A stretch of DNA of 9,959 nt, from the NCBI GenBank assembly GCA_947470005.1, contig CANISA010000035.1, forward strand, positions 1 through 9,959. The letters run 5' to 3'. The DNA is from Legionellaceae bacterium (lineage in GTDB: Bacteria; Pseudomonadota; Gammaproteobacteria; Legionellales; Legionellaceae). The first letter of the stretch is position 1; each line of letters starts with the position of its first letter. The position numbers and the translations under genes were made by a program. Below, one piece after another: positions 7,252 to 9,959 of this stretch. The notes below the pieces were generated by a model. The model made no database searches. It worked only from the letters and a program-made list of their open reading frames with translations, and had not been told where the DNA came from.

Positions 7252-7929
7252 ATGAAAAATTTTCAAATGATAACCAACACCCTGTTTGCCGTCGGCTGTG
7301 CCTTACTGCTGGGTGGTAAGTCATTCGCTGAGCCCATGAATTTAAGCCAATTGAAAACCGAGCTTCGCACGTATCAAACCTCTGGGGAGTATGACAAAGA
7401 CTTTGCAGCGGCCATCACGCAAGCTCAAACCTACATCACAAGCCGAGTTGTGGCCAACAAACAAGCAAAGCCTCCTCAAAAACTGGCGATTGTACTCGAC
7501 ATCGATGACACAAGCCTGTCCAACTACCCTAACATTGAAGCCCGCGATTTTTGTGTTAATCGCGACCAATTTGACAAAGATATCGCACGTGCCAATGACC
7601 CGGTATTGGCCCCCACACTTACCCTTTATCGCGATGCATTAAAGCAGGGTGTTGCTGTGTTTTTCGTCACCGGCCGATCTGACCAATTAAGTAAACCCAC
7701 AGAGAAAAATTTAAAAGCAGCAGGATATGAAGGCTGGGCCGGGCTTTTTTATCGACCAAAAACCGATACGCAAGCCTCGTCTGCCGCCTTTAAAACACAA
7801 GCAAGAGCGGCGATTGCCCACGCGGGATATAGCATCATCGCGTCGATTGGTGATCAACAAAGCGATCTAGCGGGCGGAAATGCAGAAAAGACGTTTAAGC
7901 TTCCTAATCCTTATTATTTATTACAGTAG
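7252..7929 (+). CDS. Secreted HAD-family acid phosphatase (class B-like)
   Basis: This is a phosphatase of the haloacid dehalogenase superfamily, subfamily IIIB (Acid_phosphat_B type), which hydrolyses phosphomonoesters outside the inner membrane. The 225-residue product begins with a signal peptide: a short basic start, hydrophobic core LFAVGCALLLGG and likely cleavage after SFA (residue 26). Catalytic motifs are DIDDT (D83 nucleophile, D85), FVTGR with T140, a lysine around K181, and IGDQQSDL with D201 and D205. The ending KTFKLPNPYY is shared with Legionella-type homologs. The ATG at 7252 is chosen because an in-frame ATG at 7219 lies within the promoter; GAGA upstream is a weak ribosome-binding site. 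It is divergent from the suf operon and probably iron-regulated through the Fur box. The natural substrate is unknown, and a lipoprotein signal is unlikely because the lipobox fit is poor. Confidence 0.88.
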   Translation: MKNFQMITNTLFAVGCALLLGGKSFAEPMNLSQLKTELRTYQTSGEYDKDFAAAITQAQTYITSRVVANKQAKPPQKLAIVLDIDDTSLSNYPNIEARDFCVNRDQFDKDIARANDPVLAPTLTLYRDALKQGVAVFFVTGRSDQLSKPTEKNLKAAGYEGWAGLFYRPKTDTQASSAAFKTQARAAIAHAGYSIIASIGDQQSDLAGGNAEKTFKLPNPYYLLQ

Positions 7930-7942
7930 TCAACCCCAATTA

Positions 7943-8290
7943 TAGTGGACCCCTATTTTCAGACAATCTGTTGACCCATCGGCTAGTCCAGAACGGCTCT
8001 ATTCTGAAATTGGTCGGTTAAAGATGGAGCTAGATTGGCTTAAAAAAAGTCTGGGATTTACCCATAAATGAGCGGAGGCACTGGGTCAGTATTAATGGAC
8101 CGCTTGCGCTGATCCGACAATGTGAGCTAGCAGGCATGGCGGTTATCAAACACGATGGACAGCGGATTTTGTGTAGAGTGTTTAGAGCAAGCATTACAGG
8201 TCTATGAAAAGCCTGAAATATTTAATACTGATCAAGGTAGTCAGTTCACTAGTGAAGCAATTAAAAAACTGAGCAGGCAAGCGTATCGCG
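7943..8290 (+). pseudogene. Degraded IS3-family insertion sequence (orfA/orfB remnants)
   Basis: Three transposase pieces can be read. At 7970-8071 a frame gives the OrfA end, including LYSEIGRLKMELDWLKK, then a TGA stop. From 8070 a second frame reads the start of OrfB (RRHW..NGPLALIRQCELAG) to about 8135. From 8134, shifted by one base, the frame gives AWRLSNTMD and then PEIFNTDQGSQFTSEA, containing the second aspartate of the DDE catalytic triad (GAT at 8230). Similarity fades after about 8262. Thus most of OrfA, the OrfB part holding the first catalytic aspartate, and the C-terminus with the glutamate are missing. Bases around 7946-7968 (GGACCCCTATTTTCAGACA) look like an IS3-type terminal end. 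The element cannot be active and marks the border between the housekeeping block and the accessory genes. Confidence 0.85.
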
Positions 8291-8312
8291 GCAGTGAAGT
8301 GTCTGTTTCACC

Positions 8313-8627
8313 TCAAATAGGATGAGATAAAGCATCTTTAATATCTCGAGACGTTACACCATGTGCTTGATTGAAAACGTACTCAACTGTGTCCAACGAT
8401 ATAGCCGTCCCAGGGTTTTCCTCACATAACTTCAACATATCCTGATTTGTTTCTAAAAAGAAACATGATTCCTCAATTGAACTTTTTTCAGGATCAAATC
8501 CAGTAATGAGTAAGGCAAGGGGCTCTGATTGAAAAAGAATGATTGCATTCAATACCTCCTGTACTCTCTTTTGTGTGTAATCAGGATGTTCTTTGATGAT
8601 ATATTCTATAGCTTCTATCATTTTCAT
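8313..8627 (-). CDS. Small protein of unknown function
   Basis: This 104-residue product is not recognised. It appears mainly helical, acidic overall (FDPEKSSIEES, LCEENPG), with two cysteines (near residues 55 and 68) and no signal peptide or membrane segment. Its ATG overlaps the stop of the upstream repeat gene (ATGA), and the G9 run of that gene lies 6 bases before the ATG, where it could serve as ribosome-binding site. A second ATG two codons later is possible. Close coupling suggests it is made together with the repeat protein. Its stop lies next to the IS remnant, so the C-terminus may have been altered by the insertion or a later deletion. A repeat-derived or effector-like role is only conjecture. 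Confidence 0.6.
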   Translation of the reverse strand: MKMIEAIEYIIKEHPDYTQKRVQEVLNAIILFQSEPLALLITGFDPEKSSIEESCFFLETNQDMLKLCEENPGTAISLDTVEYVFNQAHGVTSRDIKDALSHPI

Positions 8628-9959
8628 TTTTTACCCCCCCCCATTGTCGGCTGGCTTTCATTCACTTCATTAGATAAATTTTTTGCTATTTTCTTGACTA
8701 TTTCTGGGGCTTGTTCTGTTATATTCCCATTCGCGTCCATCCAATGCAGCGCAATGCAGGCTTGCAGAATGTGGCTACTATTTTGAGCATGTGTTATAAT
8801 GCCCGCCAAAGTCAATGGCTTATTGGACAATATAATGTTAAGTTTAAAGAATCCAGTAGAACCAGCCTTTTCGCTTGCAAAAAGCTCCTTATGTTTATCC
8901 TCAAATTTCAGTATGCAAATTTCTTCTGGTGTTGCCCTCTTCCACGCATCTCTAATTTCCAGAGCTAATTCAAAACTTACGGCCAATTGTGCCTTGAATT
9001 CATCTAATGTACCATTCCACATCGTATCTAGAAGTTTCATGACTTCAGGCTCGTTAGAGTCGTCTGCAAAAATGGACACACAATAATTGGTCCTCTCCTC
9101 TAGGATGGGTGATTTTGTATTATTTCTATACTGAAACTGTAATTCAGACATCCTAAGTTGTTTGGCGTAAGGGTGGTCTCGATCATTATGCTGGGGTTTT
9201 TTATCTCTAGGTAGTTTGGAAATTACGTCCAATTGTGCATTTAATTTATCTGAGTCATCACCCCATATCGCATCTAGAAGTTCAAGCACTTCACCTGAGT
9301 GAGATGCCTCCAAAGCCAACAGATAAGGCTTCCACGTCTGATCTATGTCATCTATGTGATCTATGTCATCTATCTCTATGTCATCTATGAGGTTTTTTTT
9401 TGTCTGATTTTTATTTTTATACTCTGATATAGCCATATCAATTTGTTCTGTATACGTGAACTTTCTCTCTCTAGTTAATTTGAGAATTACGGCCAATTGT
9501 ACATTTAATTGCTCTGATTGACCATTCCACATCGCATCTAGAAGTTTATGGACTTCACCTGGGTGAGAGGTCGTCAAAGCCAACAGGTCAAGCTTGGACT
9601 CCACAGTTATGGGGCTGAGCTTATTATTTTTAAATTGATACTGTAATTCAGCCATATCAATTTGATTTTCATACGAGAGGCCTGTATCTCTAGTTAATGC
9701 GGAAATTACGGCTAATTTCTTATCTACTTCACCTGGTGTGCCACCCCACATCGCATCTAGAATTTCACTGACTTTATCTGCGTGAGATGCACCCAAAGAC
9801 AACAGATAATCCTTGCACGCCAGAGTTATGGGGCTGCGATGATTATTTTTCAATTGATACTGTAATTCAGCCATATCAATTTGTTTTTCATATGATAGGC
9901 CTGTCTCTCTAGTTAATGCGGAAATTACGGCTAATTTATTATCTACTTCACCTCGTGTA
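8624..9959 (-). CDS. Tandem-repeat protein of unknown function (5' end beyond window)
   Basis: The frame is open from the TGA at 8624 to the right edge, about 445 codons, and repeats are still running there, so the ATG at 9874 is an internal repeat methionine and not the start. Units begin with MAELQYQ-type sequence at 9874, 9655, 9436 (MAISEYK) and 9151 (MSELQFQ). The first two complete units are 73 residues each and about half identical; the third is 95 residues because of an Asp/Ile-rich expansion; the fourth is divergent. Each unit carries a core like SHxxEVxxLLDAMW and LAVI..LTR. After about residue 240 (counted from 9874) a unique region of about 175 residues follows and ends MGGGKK. 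No signal peptide, membrane segment or known domain is recognised. Base use is more A+T-rich than the suf genes. Host-interaction or surface roles are possible but unsupported. Confidence 0.8.
   Translation of the reverse strand, partial: TRGEVDNKLAVISALTRETGLSYEKQIDMAELQYQLKNNHRSPITLACKDYLLSLGASHADKVSEILDAMWGGTPGEVDKKLAVISALTRDTGLSYENQIDMAELQYQFKNNKLSPITVESKLDLLALTTSHPGEVHKLLDAMWNGQSEQLNVQLAVILKLTRERKFTYTEQIDMAISEYKNKNQTKKNLIDDIEIDDIDHIDDIDQTWKPYLLALEASHSGEVLELLDAIWGDDSDKLNAQLDVISKLPRDKKPQHNDRDHPYAKQLRMSELQFQYRNNTKSPILEERTNYCVSIFADDSNEPEVMKLLDTMWNGTLDEFKAQLAVSFELALEIRDAWKRATPEEICILKFEDKHKELFASEKAGSTGFFKLNIILSNKPLTLAGIITHAQNSSHILQACIALHWMDANGNITEQAPEIVKKIAKNLSNEVNESQPTMGGGKK
8634..8642 (-). 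repeat. Poly-G tract (G9) at gene junction
   Basis: Nine C on the plus strand read as G9 in the repeat gene, five codons before its stop, and are followed by T and A6. A gain of one G would end the protein at a TAA at once; a loss of one would replace the last residues by a short different tail. The tract also lies 6 bases before the ATG of the small downstream gene, so its length could alter that gene's translation. Confidence 0.7.
9341..9391. repeat. 9-bp microsatellite coding for Asp/Ile-rich stretch
   Basis: On the plus strand the unit ATCTATGTN occurs three times without a break (9341-9367), followed by imperfect copies to 9391. On the coding minus strand it specifies alternating Asp-Asp-Ile and Asp-His-Ile residues and lengthens the third protein repeat by about 22 residues. 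The unit length of 9 keeps the frame when copies are gained or lost. A run of nine T (A9 in the coding strand) lies directly beside it at 9393-9401. Confidence 0.85.
9437..9959 (-). repeat. 219-bp tandem DNA repeats within the repeat gene
   Basis: Two full units (9656-9874 and 9437-9655) and the start of another (9875-9959) are spaced exactly 219 bases, or 73 codons. Bases 9870-9959 and 9651-9740 differ at only about 7 of 90 positions by eye, showing recent duplication or gene conversion, while farther units (9152-9436, then from 9151 down) are more diverged. The similarity is highest toward the right edge. Confidence 0.85.

Noticed and set aside
8294..8311. Short inverted repeat (GTGAA / TTCAC) after the small gene as terminator
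   Set aside because: Only five pairs with an 8-base loop, no T-run on the minus strand; too weak to support.
8624..8700. C-terminal type IV secretion signal on the repeat protein
   Set aside because: A few glutamates occur near the end (NEVNESQ), but they are too sparse for a confident effector-signal call.
8529..9086. Plus-strand open frames opposite the repeat gene
   Set aside because: They are antisense shadows without ribosome-binding sites, whereas the minus frame has clear periodic protein repeats.
9341..9959. CRISPR array
   Set aside because: The repeats are 219 bp or 9 bp direct repeats inside a coding frame, with no regular repeat/spacer pattern and no cas genes.

Overview
The window suggests a gammaproteobacterium, most likely an intracellular Legionellales-type organism (Legionella/Coxiella/Rickettsiella relatives). 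This is an inference from three things: the layout of the SUF operon, with an Rrf2 regulator that has the gammaproteobacterial SUF-regulator N-terminus; an EF-P lysyltransferase EpmA of enterobacterial type; and a secreted HAD acid phosphatase resembling Legionella family members. No rRNA or other phylogenetic marker is present, so the genus is not fixed.

Layout. Bases 1-190 hold no gene. They contain a perfect GC-rich hairpin and a small palindrome, probably part of a dispersed intergenic repeat. Bases 191-7055, all on the minus strand, form one tightly packed operon read from right to left: an Rrf2/IscR-type regulator, sufB, sufC, sufD, sufS, sufU, sufT and epmA. Every junction is a short overlap or a gap of at most 6 bases, so translational coupling is likely throughout. 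The operon encodes a complete scaffold complex (SufBCD), a cysteine desulfurase (SufS) with its SufU-type sulfur acceptor, and a SufT/DUF59 maturation factor. No sufE or sufA is present. EpmA, which attaches beta-lysine to elongation factor P, closes the operon.

Bases 7056-7251 are a divergent control region. An imperfect palindrome matching the core of the IscR type-1 site lies just upstream of the regulator gene. A 27-bp palindrome sits in the middle. On the plus strand a near-ideal sigma-70 promoter (TTGACA-16-TATAAT) has its -10 box embedded in a good Fur box. This promoter drives a secreted HAD-family acid phosphatase (7252-7929). Iron (Fur) and Fe-S status (the Rrf2 protein) may therefore both be sensed in this one intergenic region.

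Bases about 7943-8290 are the wreck of an IS3-family insertion sequence: the end of orfA, the start of orfB and the DDE core survive, joined by deletions. To the right, base composition becomes visibly richer in A+T and the genes look accessory. These are a small unknown protein (8313-8627) and a protein built of about 73-residue tandem repeats (8624 to beyond the right edge). The two overlap by ATGA. The repeat gene carries recent 219-bp DNA repeats, a 9-bp microsatellite, an A9 run, and a G9 run just before its stop that also sits at ribosome-binding distance from the next start. These are the marks of a fast-evolving, possibly phase-variable locus, and this is the least explained part of the window.
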